In this document: piece by piece, positions 54,940 to 64,000 of the stretch
How positions within the stretch are numbered: position 1 is the first letter of the stretch
Layout: every line of letters starts with the position of its first letter
Translations under genes and position numbers: made by a program
The notes under the pieces: model-generated
Told to the model about the DNA's origin: nothing
The model's input: only the letters and a program-made list of their open reading frames with translations
Databases searched by the model: none
NCBI RefSeq assembly: GCF_024753215.1
Contig: NZ_JANUGV010000004.1
Location: 1-64,000 of the forward strand
From: Massilia solisilvae
Lineage (GTDB): Bacteria > Pseudomonadota > Gammaproteobacteria > Burkholderiales > Burkholderiaceae_D
Length of the DNA: 64,000 nt
Direction of reading: 5' to 3'

Positions 54940-56318
54940 TGCTTGTGTTCCTTGTTCATGTCGTGGTTGCCAACCTGCGCACCCAGGGACGCTTCGAGCG
55001 TGGCGTGGGCGACCCAGAAGTCTTTGAGCGCATCGATGTAGGCGTTCACCGCACCGGCCTGCTCGCGTGCGTCGGCCAGCAGTTCAAAGGTGGAGGCGAG
55101 CATGCCGTTGTAGCGCAGCAGGACTTCACCCGAGATCTTCTTGCGCAGCGGGATCACGTCGTCCCGGTAGTGGCGCGCCAGGTCGTACGACGAGCGGTAG
55201 CCCAGGTAGGCTTCGCGCGCTTCGCTGCGCGCGTTGACGGCGGCCTCGGCAACGCGGTTCACCGACTGCATGTAGATCGCTTCGGCGCGCGCCACGCGGG
55301 CGCCGCCCCAGTCGAACAGCGGCAGTTCGAGCGAGATTTCGTAGCCGCGCGAGGTCGGCAGGTCGCTGCCGGTGTTGCGCACGTAGCCCAGGTCGAGCAC
55401 GTTGATGAAGCGCGTCGTTTTGGTCAGGCCCAGCGCCGAGGCGGTGGCCTGCGCCTCCGCACGGGCGGCCTGGATGTCGAGCCGCTGGCTGATGGCCATG
55501 CGTTCGATGTCGTTCAGCTCGGCCGGCGCGGCCGGCAGGTCGGGCAGCCGGTCCGGCAGCGCGTAGCTGGCGTTCTCGCCCCACAGGCCCAGGAGGCGCG
55601 TGAGCCGTTCGCGCGCCCCCAGGGCCTGGCGTTCGGCGCGCACCACGGCAGCCGCGGCCTCGGCCTGGAAGGCCTGCTCGCGGGCCAGGTCGAGCTGGCT
55701 GGCATTGCCGGCTTGCGCCATGCGGGCGGACAGCTCGGCACTGGCTTCGGCCGCCTTGTTTACCTGGCGCGCGTACGCCACGCCCTGCTGGGCAGCGACC
55801 GCCTCGTACCAGGCGCGGCGTGTCTCGGCGGCCTGGCGTTCGATCGCGGCGCCGACCAGCAGCCTGACCTGCTCGTAGCGCCGGCTCTCCAGTCGCGATG
55901 CCAGCGGCAGGGTCAGCGCGCCGATCAGGTTGACGGTGAAGGTGCGTTCGATTTCGATGTCGCCGCCGGCCCGGGTGCGCTTGAAGTCGAGCGACGGGTT
56001 CGGCAAGCGGCTTGCCTGGGCCAGGTCGGCCTGCGCGATACCAACTTCCCAGTAGGTGGTTTGCAGGCCGGGATTGTTCAATAGCGCAATGCGCACGGCA
56101 TCGTTGGCGCCAAGCGGCTGGCGCAGGATCGACTGGACTGTATTGGCGATGTCGCGCTTGTCATCGTCGGTGCGCACGATGCGCGGTTCGTGGCCGATGC
56201 GCGCCTTGGTGGTCGCGGCCACCTGGCCAAAGCCGCCATCCGGCGTAACGCTGGCACAGCCGGAAAGAACGGCAAGCACGGCGGCGGCAGCAAGCGGTCG
56301 CAGCAGGATCTTGGTCAT
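54936..56318 (-). CDS. TolC-family outer-membrane lipoprotein (CusC/NodT-like)
   Basis: 460 residues. Lipobox LSGC follows a short signal peptide, so it is a lipid-anchored member of the OMF family. Two OEP repeats are visible: AVRIALLNNPGLQTTYWEVG and ERMAISQRLDIQAARAEAQA. Usually such proteins pair with an RND pump and adaptor; neither is here. It starts with an ATGA overlap to the upstream small gene and ends with another to the oxidase gene. Confidence 0.87.
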   Translation of the reverse strand: MTKILLRPLAAAAVLAVLSGCASVTPDGGFGQVAATTKARIGHEPRIVRTDDDKRDIANTVQSILRQPLGANDAVRIALLNNPGLQTTYWEVGIAQADLAQASRLPNPSLDFKRTRAGGDIEIERTFTVNLIGALTLPLASRLESRRYEQVRLLVGAAIERQAAETRRAWYEAVAAQQGVAYARQVNKAAEASAELSARMAQAGNASQLDLAREQAFQAEAAAAVVRAERQALGARERLTRLLGLWGENASYALPDRLPDLPAAPAELNDIERMAISQRLDIQAARAEAQATASALGLTKTTRFINVLDLGYVRNTGSDLPTSRGYEISLELPLFDWGGARVARAEAIYMQSVNRVAEAAVNARSEAREAYLGYRSSYDLARHYRDDVIPLRKKISGEVLLRYNGMLASTFELLADAREQAGAVNAYIDALKDFWVAHATLEASLGAQVGNHDMNKEHKQ

Positions 56319-56632
56319 TGCTTCATTCCTTCGTGGTGCTGATGGTGTTGGTGGGCGGGCTGCGGCGCGGCCGGCTCGGGGGCGCCCATCGTCAACATCA
56401 TCGAGTTGAGCGCGCCAACGCTCTGGTTCAGCGCCTTCCAGTTCTTGTCAGGGCTTGCCGCCGGCGCTTGCGGCTTGCCGGTTGGGACCGCGCTCACATA
56501 GGGCGTCGGCGGGACAGGCGCGTTCGGGTTGGCCGGATCGGGCTGTTTGTTGCCGTCGGCGGCATGGGCCAGCGTGGCGACGCCGAAAGCGACGCAAGCG
56601 GCCGCGCGGCCAAAGGTAGTAAAGGATGTCAT
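56315..56632 (-). CDS. Small periplasmic protein with His-rich C-terminus, copper cluster
   Basis: 105 residues, signal peptide ending near ATLAHA-AD. The middle is Pro-rich (NPNAPVPPTPYVSAVPTGKP); the C-terminus carries a histidine run AHQHHQHHEGM that could bind copper. I do not recognise a family; proteins with this layout occur upstream of tolC-like genes in copper clusters of Burkholderiales. The overlap with the next start (ATGA) shows co-translation. Confidence 0.7.
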   Translation of the reverse strand: MTSFTTFGRAAACVAFGVATLAHAADGNKQPDPANPNAPVPPTPYVSAVPTGKPQAPAASPDKNWKALNQSVGALNSMMLTMGAPEPAAPQPAHQHHQHHEGMKQ

Positions 56633-56691
56633 GGAATCCTCGGTTCAAATGCGACACTGAAACCGGCCGCACCAAGGCAGGCCGGGACGAA

Positions 56692-57090
56692 TCAGGCGCG
56701 CGCGAACCGGGGAGGTCGTTCGGGGTGTTCGGGGTCGACCGTCGGCACGTGGCCGTCGGCGAAGGGAATCGCGGTGGTCACCGGCGCGTGAGGCGCGGCG
56801 GTGGACAAGGCTTGGGCGGCGAGGGCGGCGCCCACACAGCAGAAGGAACAATTGCTGCACTTGCCGTCGTGGTGGGCGGTCTTGCCCTTGCAGTCTTGCG
56901 ACGCCGCTTTGCCCGCCTCGCCATGATGGGCGGCCATCTTGCAGTCGGCGTGGCCCTGCATGGCATGCGTGGCGGGTGAAGAATGGCCCGACGAATGCGC
57001 GCACGGCATCATCGTTGCCGAGGCGAAGCCCTGGAAGGGCACCGCCAGCAACGCCAGCCACAGTATCAGCGATCGCAGGATTACATTCAC
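56692..57090 (-). CDS. Small Cys/His-rich exported protein, copper cluster
   Basis: 132 residues. Start is GTG 57090 with a clear signal peptide (LILWLALLAVPFQGFASA). The mature part is dense in Met, His and Cys: MMPCAHSSGHSS, HADCKMAAHHGE, SQDCKGKTAHHDGKCSNCSF-like runs ending CCVG. It resembles DUF2946-like copper-cluster proteins and may bind Cu(I) or silver in the periplasm. It is first in the leftward operon (59 bp to the next gene). Confidence 0.7.
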   Translation of the reverse strand: MNVILRSLILWLALLAVPFQGFASATMMPCAHSSGHSSPATHAMQGHADCKMAAHHGEAGKAASQDCKGKTAHHDGKCSNCSFCCVGAALAAQALSTAAPHAPVTTAIPFADGHVPTVDPEHPERPPRFARA

Positions 57091-57125
57091 TAGATCATTT
57101 TAGCATGGGCGCGACTGTGGTAGCA

Positions 57126-58070
57126 CTAGCCGGCCCCCAGTCCTGCCGATTTGAAGTAGATGTGCTGGATGGCCGGATAGACGTCGCGCACCTTGGCTTC
57201 CAGCCGCTCGATCGCGTCCTCCACCTCGTCGATGGTCATGCCGCGCTTGAACTGCACGGCCGCGTTGAGCAAGACCTCGTCCGGGCCAAGTTGCATGGTC
57301 AGCAATCTGCCAACGGTCATGATGCTGGGGTCGGTGCGGAAGATCTCGCGCAATTTTCCGGTCTGCTCGCGCCCGATGCCTTCGCCGACCAGCAGGCCGC
57401 CGGTCTCGCGTGCCAGGGTGACGGCCGCGCCGAGCAGCAGCAGGCCCACCGCCACCGAGGCGGCCGGGTCAAGCCACGGGGTGTTAAGGAGCTGGCTGAG
57501 CGCAATGCCGGTCGCGGCAATGGCAAGGCCAGCCAGCGCCGCGGTATCCTCGATGAAGACGGTGAACACCGACGCATTCTTGCTCGACCGAACCGTTTGC
57601 CACAGGCTCGCGCCCGGGCGGCGCACTTCGTTCAGTTCCTTGCGCGAGACATTCCAGCTGTACGCTTCGAAGCCGGCCGCGATGGCCAGCACCACGTAGT
57701 TCCAGAACGGGTCGCCGATCGGCTCCGGATGGCGCAGCGCGTGCACGCCGTGGTAGATCGACAGGCCGCCGCCGAGCGTGAAGACGGACAGCGCCACGAT
57801 CAGCGCCCAGAAATAGATGGCCTTGCCATAACCGAAGGGATGGCGCGGCGTGGGTGGCAGCGTGCTCATTTTTTCACCGACGAGCAGCAATAGTTCGTTG
57901 CCGGTGTCCACGGCCGAGTGAATGCCTTCGGCCAGCATCGCCGCGCTGCCGGTCACCAGGGCCACGACGAATTTGGCGGCAGCGATTCCCAGGTTCGCCA
58001 AAATTGCCGCGTAGATAACCTTGCGCGAGCCTTCCTTGGCGTCGGTTGGTTGCCCGTTCTCGTCCTGCAT
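57126..58070 (-). CDS. Cation diffusion facilitator (CDF) transporter
   Basis: 314 residues with six helices: NLGIAAAKFVVALVTGS, LAEGIHSAVDTGNELL (metal site HxxxD in helix 2), a fifth helix with FIEDTAALAGLAI (D but no His at the usual paired position) and a cytoplasmic C-terminal domain. It would export a divalent metal by proton exchange. The EDTAAL variant defines a CDF subgroup of unclear metal choice. ATG 58070 is preferred to GTG 58073. It stands between the copper operon and the divergent porin. Confidence 0.87.
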   Translation of the reverse strand: MQDENGQPTDAKEGSRKVIYAAILANLGIAAAKFVVALVTGSAAMLAEGIHSAVDTGNELLLLVGEKMSTLPPTPRHPFGYGKAIYFWALIVALSVFTLGGGLSIYHGVHALRHPEPIGDPFWNYVVLAIAAGFEAYSWNVSRKELNEVRRPGASLWQTVRSSKNASVFTVFIEDTAALAGLAIAATGIALSQLLNTPWLDPAASVAVGLLLLGAAVTLARETGGLLVGEGIGREQTGKLREIFRTDPSIMTVGRLLTMQLGPDEVLLNAAVQFKRGMTIDEVEDAIERLEAKVRDVYPAIQHIYFKSAGLGAG

Positions 58071-58193
58071 CACCCATTCCAGTTCTTGATTGCCCAGGTG
58101 CTAGTGTAGCTAAATCGGCAAGCGTCGATTGCACAAATGGGGGGCCACATGCCGGCTGGCGTAGAATGTAGGAAATTATAAAAAATCAAGAAT

Positions 58194-59219
58194 ATGAAGG
58201 CGGGAAAAATTTGCTTGGCGGCTGGCATCTGGCTGGCTGCATCCGCAGGGGGAGCGGCGCGGGCCGGCAATTACAACATCGGCGAAGGCTACACGGCCGG
58301 GCCGGTCAATATTGCAGGATATCTCAACCTGGTCGGGGAGAACGTGCGCGGCGGCGAGCGCCAGCTGGTCGTGGACGACATCAGCCTGTTCATGGGGGCG
58401 CGGTTGAACCGCTACCTCAACCCCTTCTTTGAAGCCGAATTCAGCGGCGCGACGCTCTGGAAGGAGCATGGCCACCTGCTGGGCGACAACCACCCGCGTT
58501 TCGTGCTCGAGCGCCTCTACAACGACATCCACCTGACGCCGGAGCTGACGCTGCGCGCCGGCAAAATGTTGAGTCCGGTCGGAGAGTGGAACAGCATCCA
58601 CGCCGCGCCGCTCGTTCCCACGGTGACGCGGCCGTTGACGACACGGCGCGGCTTTCCCGAGTACACGTCCGGCGCGGCACTCCAGTACGCGCCCAACGAT
58701 GAGAACAAGCCCGAGGTCAACCTCTACTGGCAACCCGGCGGCGAACTGCGTCCACGCCCGAGCGAGCGCGAATACCAGGACGTGGCCGGCGTCCACCTCA
58801 ATTGGGCGACCGGGCTGACCGACAAGATCGGCCTGTCGGTGCAGCACGCGCGCGTGCGCAATACGGGCGATGCGCAATGGCTGGCCGGCGTCAATGCGCG
58901 CCAGACCTTGGGGCGACTGCAGCTCGAGACCGAGGCAACCCATATCCGGATCAGCGGCGTCAACCCGGCGCGCGTGCGAGACCGCGAGTGGGGCGCCTAC
59001 CTGCTCGGCAGCTATGCGCTGGACGAACGCTGGTCGGTGCTGGCGCGTTACGAGCATTTCGCCGATCGCGGTGTGCGCTCCGGCTCGCGCAATGCGCTGG
59101 CCGGCATCTCCTTCCGCCAGCAACCATCGGTCGTCTGGAAGCTGGAGTATGTCAAGCAGTCCGGTGCGGTGCTCGACCTGCGCACCGGGGTGCAGGCATC
59201 GCTGGCGGTTCTGTTCTAG
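58194..59219 (+). CDS. Outer-membrane porin-like protein
   Basis: 341 residues, signal peptide SAGGAARA-G. Repeated amphipathic strands (PFFEAEFSGATLW, LTLRAGKMLSPVGEWNSIHA, GLSVQHARVRNTG) and terminal F (ASLAVLF) indicate a beta barrel. RAGKMLSPVGEWN resembles phosphate-selective or general porins. It begins the four-gene rightward operon (porin, PstS-like, kinase, HD-GYP); the next gene starts 8 bp later. It might serve as an uptake or sensing pore, but that is inference. Confidence 0.85.
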   Translation: MKAGKICLAAGIWLAASAGGAARAGNYNIGEGYTAGPVNIAGYLNLVGENVRGGERQLVVDDISLFMGARLNRYLNPFFEAEFSGATLWKEHGHLLGDNHPRFVLERLYNDIHLTPELTLRAGKMLSPVGEWNSIHAAPLVPTVTRPLTTRRGFPEYTSGAALQYAPNDENKPEVNLYWQPGGELRPRPSEREYQDVAGVHLNWATGLTDKIGLSVQHARVRNTGDAQWLAGVNARQTLGRLQLETEATHIRISGVNPARVRDREWGAYLLGSYALDERWSVLARYEHFADRGVRSGSRNALAGISFRQQPSVVWKLEYVKQSGAVLDLRTGVQASLAVLF

Positions 59220-59227
59220 GAGGCGCC

Positions 59228-59641
59228 ATGCGACGCTTCCTGTGCCTCTTTCTCGCGCTGCTCGGCGCTGGCGCCAGTGCCGACGAACTGCTGGTGATCG
59301 CGCATCCGAACGTGCCGGTATCGACCCTGAGCTTCGAGGCGCTGTCCGCCATCTACCTGCTCAAGACGCCCGAATGGCGCGGCGGCGACATCATCGTTCC
59401 GGTCAACCGCGAGGCGCAAAGCGCCGAGCGCATGCGGTTCTCCGCCACCGTGCTGCGGCAGAGCCCCAACGCACTGGCGGCATTCTGGAACCAGATGCAC
59501 TTCAAGGGCAAGGTGCCGCCCATCGTTCAGGAGTCCGACCAGGCGGTGCTCGCTTTCGTGCAGAAGGTGCCGGGCGCGGTCGGCTACATCAGCGCGACCG
59601 TCGCGCCGAAGAACGTCAAGGTGCTGGCGCGCGTCCCATGA
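59228..59641 (+). CDS. Short PstS-like periplasmic substrate-binding protein
   Basis: 137 residues, signal peptide LALLGAGASA. It resembles phosphate ABC transporter substrate-binding proteins (LLVIAHPNVPVSTLSFEALS, IYLLKTPEWRGGDIIVPVNR, VQKVPGAVGYIS) but is about half their length, so it is a single-lobe form. GGAGG at 59219-59223 precedes ATG 59228. The stop codon overlaps the kinase start (ATGA). It is likely the periplasmic detector for the kinase. Confidence 0.82.
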   Translation: MRRFLCLFLALLGAGASADELLVIAHPNVPVSTLSFEALSAIYLLKTPEWRGGDIIVPVNREAQSAERMRFSATVLRQSPNALAAFWNQMHFKGKVPPIVQESDQAVLAFVQKVPGAVGYISATVAPKNVKVLARVP

Positions 59642-61626
59642 TGAACTGGCTCTCCTGGTCGATCGGACGCAAGCTGCTGGCCTCGTTCGCGGGCATTTTT
59701 TTCGTCACATATCTGCTGACGGCAGTCGTCGTGTTCACCAGCGTGCGCACGGCGATGATGCAGGCCGAGGCCGCGGCCCTGACGCGCCTGGCGGACCAGA
59801 AGGTTGAACTGGCGGCCAACCACCTGCAAGCGGTCGCGACCAACCTGCAGGCATGGTCCCATCTCGAGGTGATGAACGACCTGGTCTCGGGCGACGTGGA
59901 CAAGCGCGTGACGCGCACGCTTGAAAGTCTCAAGTCGCAATACGGCCTGGCCGGGGACATCTACGCGTTTGACTCGCAGGACCGGCTGGTGGCGGCATCC
60001 GCGCCGGTTCACCCCGAGGCGGCCCTGCCGCAGGTATGGCGCCCGCGCGCAAGCGAGCCGGCGCTGATCGACGCGCACCGCGACCCGCTGGGGCAAGGGC
60101 GGGTGCTGGCATTGAGCGTGCCGATCAAGGCCAGCTTCGCATCCAACTTCAAGCTCGGCACGCTGGTGGTGACCCTGCCATGGTCCGCCATCGAGACGAT
60201 GCTCGCGGCCAGCGGCCACGCCATCGTGCTCTACAAGGCGGCGCCGCCGTCCCTGCTGTACGCGGGCGGGCTGGCACTCGACGAAGCGGCGCTGGCGCGC
60301 CTGGCGCAGCGGCCGGCGCAGGTCCAGGCCGGCGCCGGGCGCTTTGTCGCCGGCTATTCATCCGGGGCGAGCAAGCTGCTCAACGACTGGCGCGTCGCCG
60401 CGCTCAAGGACGGGGACGTCGCCGAGCAGCCGATCCGGGCGGTCGCCGTCAAGCTGGTTGTCCTGGGCTTGCTGCTGGCGTTGCCGATCATGCTGGCGGT
60501 ACGCTGGTTGTCGCGCCGCCTCACCGAACCGGTCCAGTCGCTCACCAGCGTCGTATCGCAGATCACCAGTTCGGGCGACCTGTCGGCGCGGGCGCAGGTG
60601 AGCGGTCGCGACGAACTGGGGACGCTCGCGGTGTCCTTCAACGCCATGGCGGGCAACCTGCAACGCATCTCGAGCGAGCGCGAGCGCGCCCTTGCGGAGC
60701 TGGGCATGCTGAACAAGACGCTGGAACAGCGCGTCAGCGAACGCACCGCCGCGCTGGAGGCGGCCAACCTGGAGCTCAGTAGCGCGCTCGCCAACCTGAA
60801 GGCGACGCAGGGGCAGCTGGTGCAATCGGAGAAGATGGCGTCGCTGGGCCAGCTGGTGGCTGGCGTGGCCCATGAGCTGAACAATCCGATCGGCTTCATT
60901 TACGCGAACTTCCCGCACCTGGAGGAATACACCGGCGAGCTGCTGGCGCTGATCGATACGATGCGGCAGGCAGCGGACCCGGCGCAAAAGGCCATGGTCG
61001 AGGAGCGGATCAGGGCTGCCGACCTGGACTTCATCAGGGAGGACACCGTCAAGATCATCCGTAGCGGTAAGTCCGGCGCCGCGCGCATCAAGGAGATCGT
61101 CAGCTCGCTGCGCAGCTTCTCGCGCCTGGACGAGGCGGAACTGAAAAGCGTGCGGCTGGAGGACGGCATCGACGATACGCTGGCGCTGCTGCATCACCAG
61201 ATCAAGAACCGCATCGCCGTCAGCAAGAACTATCGCTTGAACGAACCGGTCTTGTGCTTCGCGGGCCAGATCAACCAGGTGTTCATGAACGTCATCTACA
61301 ACGCCTTGCAGGCGATGGACGGGCCGGGCACGCTGCACATCGCCACCTGGCGCGATGGCGATTTCGCTCGCGTGAGCATCGCCGACAGCGGCAAAGGCAT
61401 ACCGCCGGACCTGATCGACAAGATATTCGACCCTTTCTTCACCACGAAAAAGGTCGGGGAAGGGACGGGGCTGGGTTTGTCGATCTCGTACGGGATCGTC
61501 GAGAAGCACGGCGGGCGCATCGACGTGCGCAGCGAGCCGGGCACGGGCACCACGTTCACCGTGGCGATCCGCATGCGCCCACTGAAGACCGAAACGATTC
61601 ACCAGGAGACCCGGAGCCATGGATAA
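59638..61626 (+). CDS. Sensor histidine kinase with periplasmic sensor, HAMP and coiled coil
   Basis: 662 residues. Two membrane helices (about 10-35 and 275-295) flank a periplasmic dCACHE-like domain. HAMP follows (about 295-345), then a coiled coil, HisKA with H412 (LVAGVAHELNNPIGFI) and HATPase with N (NVIYNALQAM) and G boxes (IADSGKGI, GEGTGLGLSISYG). ATG 59638 overlaps the PstS-like stop, and its own end overlaps the HD-GYP start by 8 nt. All four genes are one unit. Confidence 0.93.
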   Translation: MMNWLSWSIGRKLLASFAGIFFVTYLLTAVVVFTSVRTAMMQAEAAALTRLADQKVELAANHLQAVATNLQAWSHLEVMNDLVSGDVDKRVTRTLESLKSQYGLAGDIYAFDSQDRLVAASAPVHPEAALPQVWRPRASEPALIDAHRDPLGQGRVLALSVPIKASFASNFKLGTLVVTLPWSAIETMLAASGHAIVLYKAAPPSLLYAGGLALDEAALARLAQRPAQVQAGAGRFVAGYSSGASKLLNDWRVAALKDGDVAEQPIRAVAVKLVVLGLLLALPIMLAVRWLSRRLTEPVQSLTSVVSQITSSGDLSARAQVSGRDELGTLAVSFNAMAGNLQRISSERERALAELGMLNKTLEQRVSERTAALEAANLELSSALANLKATQGQLVQSEKMASLGQLVAGVAHELNNPIGFIYANFPHLEEYTGELLALIDTMRQAADPAQKAMVEERIRAADLDFIREDTVKIIRSGKSGAARIKEIVSSLRSFSRLDEAELKSVRLEDGIDDTLALLHHQIKNRIAVSKNYRLNEPVLCFAGQINQVFMNVIYNALQAMDGPGTLHIATWRDGDFARVSIADSGKGIPPDLIDKIFDPFFTTKKVGEGTGLGLSISYGIVEKHGGRIDVRSEPGTGTTFTVAIRMRPLKTETIHQETRSHG

Positions 61627-62659
61627 CGATAAGTTCAAGCTGCTGTTTGTCGACGACGAGCCGGACATCCTCGACAGCCTGTCGCGCGCATTCCGCCGCG
61701 AATACCGCATCTTCACCGCCGCTTCCGGCGCGGCCGGGATCGAACTGCTGCGCACGGAGAAAATCGACCTTGTGATCTCGGACCAGCGCATGCCGGACGT
61801 GACCGGCGACGAGGTGCTCAAGTTCGCAATGGAGCAGCAGCCGGAAGCGATCCGCATCCTGCTGACCGGCTATTCGGACATGGAGTCGCTGGTGCGCTGC
61901 GTGAACGAAGCGGGCATCTACAAGTACATCACCAAGCCATGGGAGCCCGAGAACCTGCGCCTGACGGTCGTGCGCGCGCTCGAAAGCCTGAGCCTGGGGC
62001 GCCGCCTGCAGGACGCCAACCGCAACCTCGAACGCGCCTATCTCGATGCGGTCTCGATGCTGTCGGTGGCCTGCGAGGGCAAGGACCTCGACACCGGCTT
62101 TCATGTGCAGCGGGTGCAGTATTTCACGCAGGCGCTGGCCACCGAGCTGGGGCTGGGACAGGACGCGGCGCACCACATGGGCGTCATGAGCATCCTGCAC
62201 GACGTGGGCAAGCTGTACATCCCCGACGAGATCCTGAAGAAGCCGGGCAAGCTCACCGCCGACGAGTGGGACGTCATGAAGCGCCATCCCGAATATGGCC
62301 TGCGCATCCTCGGCGAGAACCCGTTCTACGAGATGGCGCGCGAGATCGCGGTGGGCCACCACGAGAGCATCGACGGCAGCGGCTACCCGAAGGGCTTGAA
62401 AGGCGAGCAGATTCCGCTGTCCGCGCGCATCGTGCGCGTCGCCGACATGTTCGACGCGCTGACCTCGCGCCGCCCGTACAAGGAGCCGTGGAGCGTCGAG
62501 GCGGCGCTGGAGCTGCTGCGTTCCCAGGCCGGCTCGCACCTCGATCCGGCGGTGGTCGATGCGCTCGGGCGGCTGGCCGAACGCGGCACGATCGGGACCA
62601 TCATGCGCGAATACAGTCCGCAAGCCGCCGCTTGCGCGCCAGCGCGGCAATTGGCTTAG
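61619..62659 (+). CDS. Response regulator with HD-GYP phosphodiesterase domain
   Basis: 346 residues. Receiver 5-125: FVDDEPD, D55 in LVISDQRMP, K in ITKPWEP. The HD-GYP domain (about 150-330) has HD at H194-D195 (ILHDVGKLYIP), GHHESIDGSGYPKGL with GYP at 255-257, and DMFDALTSRRPYK. It hydrolyses c-di-GMP (RpfG type). The adjacent kinase probably controls it by phosphorylation. Confidence 0.95.
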   Translation: MDNDKFKLLFVDDEPDILDSLSRAFRREYRIFTAASGAAGIELLRTEKIDLVISDQRMPDVTGDEVLKFAMEQQPEAIRILLTGYSDMESLVRCVNEAGIYKYITKPWEPENLRLTVVRALESLSLGRRLQDANRNLERAYLDAVSMLSVACEGKDLDTGFHVQRVQYFTQALATELGLGQDAAHHMGVMSILHDVGKLYIPDEILKKPGKLTADEWDVMKRHPEYGLRILGENPFYEMAREIAVGHHESIDGSGYPKGLKGEQIPLSARIVRVADMFDALTSRRPYKEPWSVEAALELLRSQAGSHLDPAVVDALGRLAERGTIGTIMREYSPQAAACAPARQLA

Positions 62660-62680
62660 GGGACGGGATACGCCCGGTCC

Positions 62681-63928
<1,248 letters not shown>

Positions 63929-64000
63929 GAGGGTGCCTGGCGCGTAAAAAGGCGACAGTTTACCTTGCTCGGGCGGAAAATGCTGCGGTGTTCAGGCGTG

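Overview
The window is high-GC DNA from a betaproteobacterium, most likely an environmental Oxalobacteraceae of the Massilia/Telluria/Duganella type. This is an inference from gene content: a PEP-CTERM exported protein, a complete-looking Tad/Flp pilus locus, many MASE/PAS sensor kinases, arsenic and copper resistance clusters, a T6SS fragment and short GTAGGGTGGGC-type palindromes. No rRNA, tRNA, CRISPR array, insertion sequence or prophage gene was seen.

Layout. 0-7.2 kb is mixed metabolism and regulation: a LysR regulator divergent from a cytochrome b561-YceI-YceI operon (the first yceI carries an in-frame amber codon), an OmpR-like orphan regulator whose promoter sits inside a long inverted repeat, GNAT and TetR genes, a membrane protein with a nitrilase-family amidase, and an outer-membrane barrel with a small HTH gene. 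Two transcription units here share an ATTAGC-N4-GCTAAT dyad at almost the same distance from their start codons. 7.5-9.9 kb is a NarL-type two-component pair. 9.9-20.2 kb, all on the minus strand, is the Tad locus, in transcription order: a short second Flp-like pilin, prepilin peptidase, CpaB, secretin, lipoprotein, Flp pilin, TadG, two TadE-like pseudopilins, TadZ, TadA, TadB, TadC. 20.5-24 kb holds a PEP-CTERM protein and a hybrid kinase.

24.1-29.8 kb is an arsenic island. Leftward run arsR, arsC, acr3 and a PAT-like acetyltransferase (candidate arsN). Rightward run a flavoprotein monooxygenase with a cysteine-rich tail (candidate arsO), an MFS exporter and a second ArsR. Two TTCG-N8-CGAA operators lie in the divergent promoter region. 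29.9-43.4 kb holds DUF1622, MscS and DUF389 membrane proteins, an argP/argO pair, ilvD, an M13 peptidase, a thioesterase, a Baeyer-Villiger monooxygenase fused to an esterase and translationally coupled to a short-chain dehydrogenase, and a SYLF lipoprotein.

43.8-47.9 kb is a MASE1 kinase, a FixJ-type regulator, a lone receiver protein and an aquaporin. The last two genes each have the same 17-nt element at the same distance from a -10-like hexamer. 48.1-50.9 kb is an isolated tssF-tssG pair. 50.9-57.1 kb is copper handling: a CueR-type promoter, CopA with a CopZ-like domain fused in frame, then on the other strand a Tat-exported multicopper oxidase, a TolC-family lipoprotein and two small His/Cys-rich exported proteins. 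57.1-62.7 kb has a CDF transporter and a four-gene rightward operon (porin-like, small PstS-like protein, sensor kinase, HD-GYP regulator). A DEAD-box helicase closes the window.
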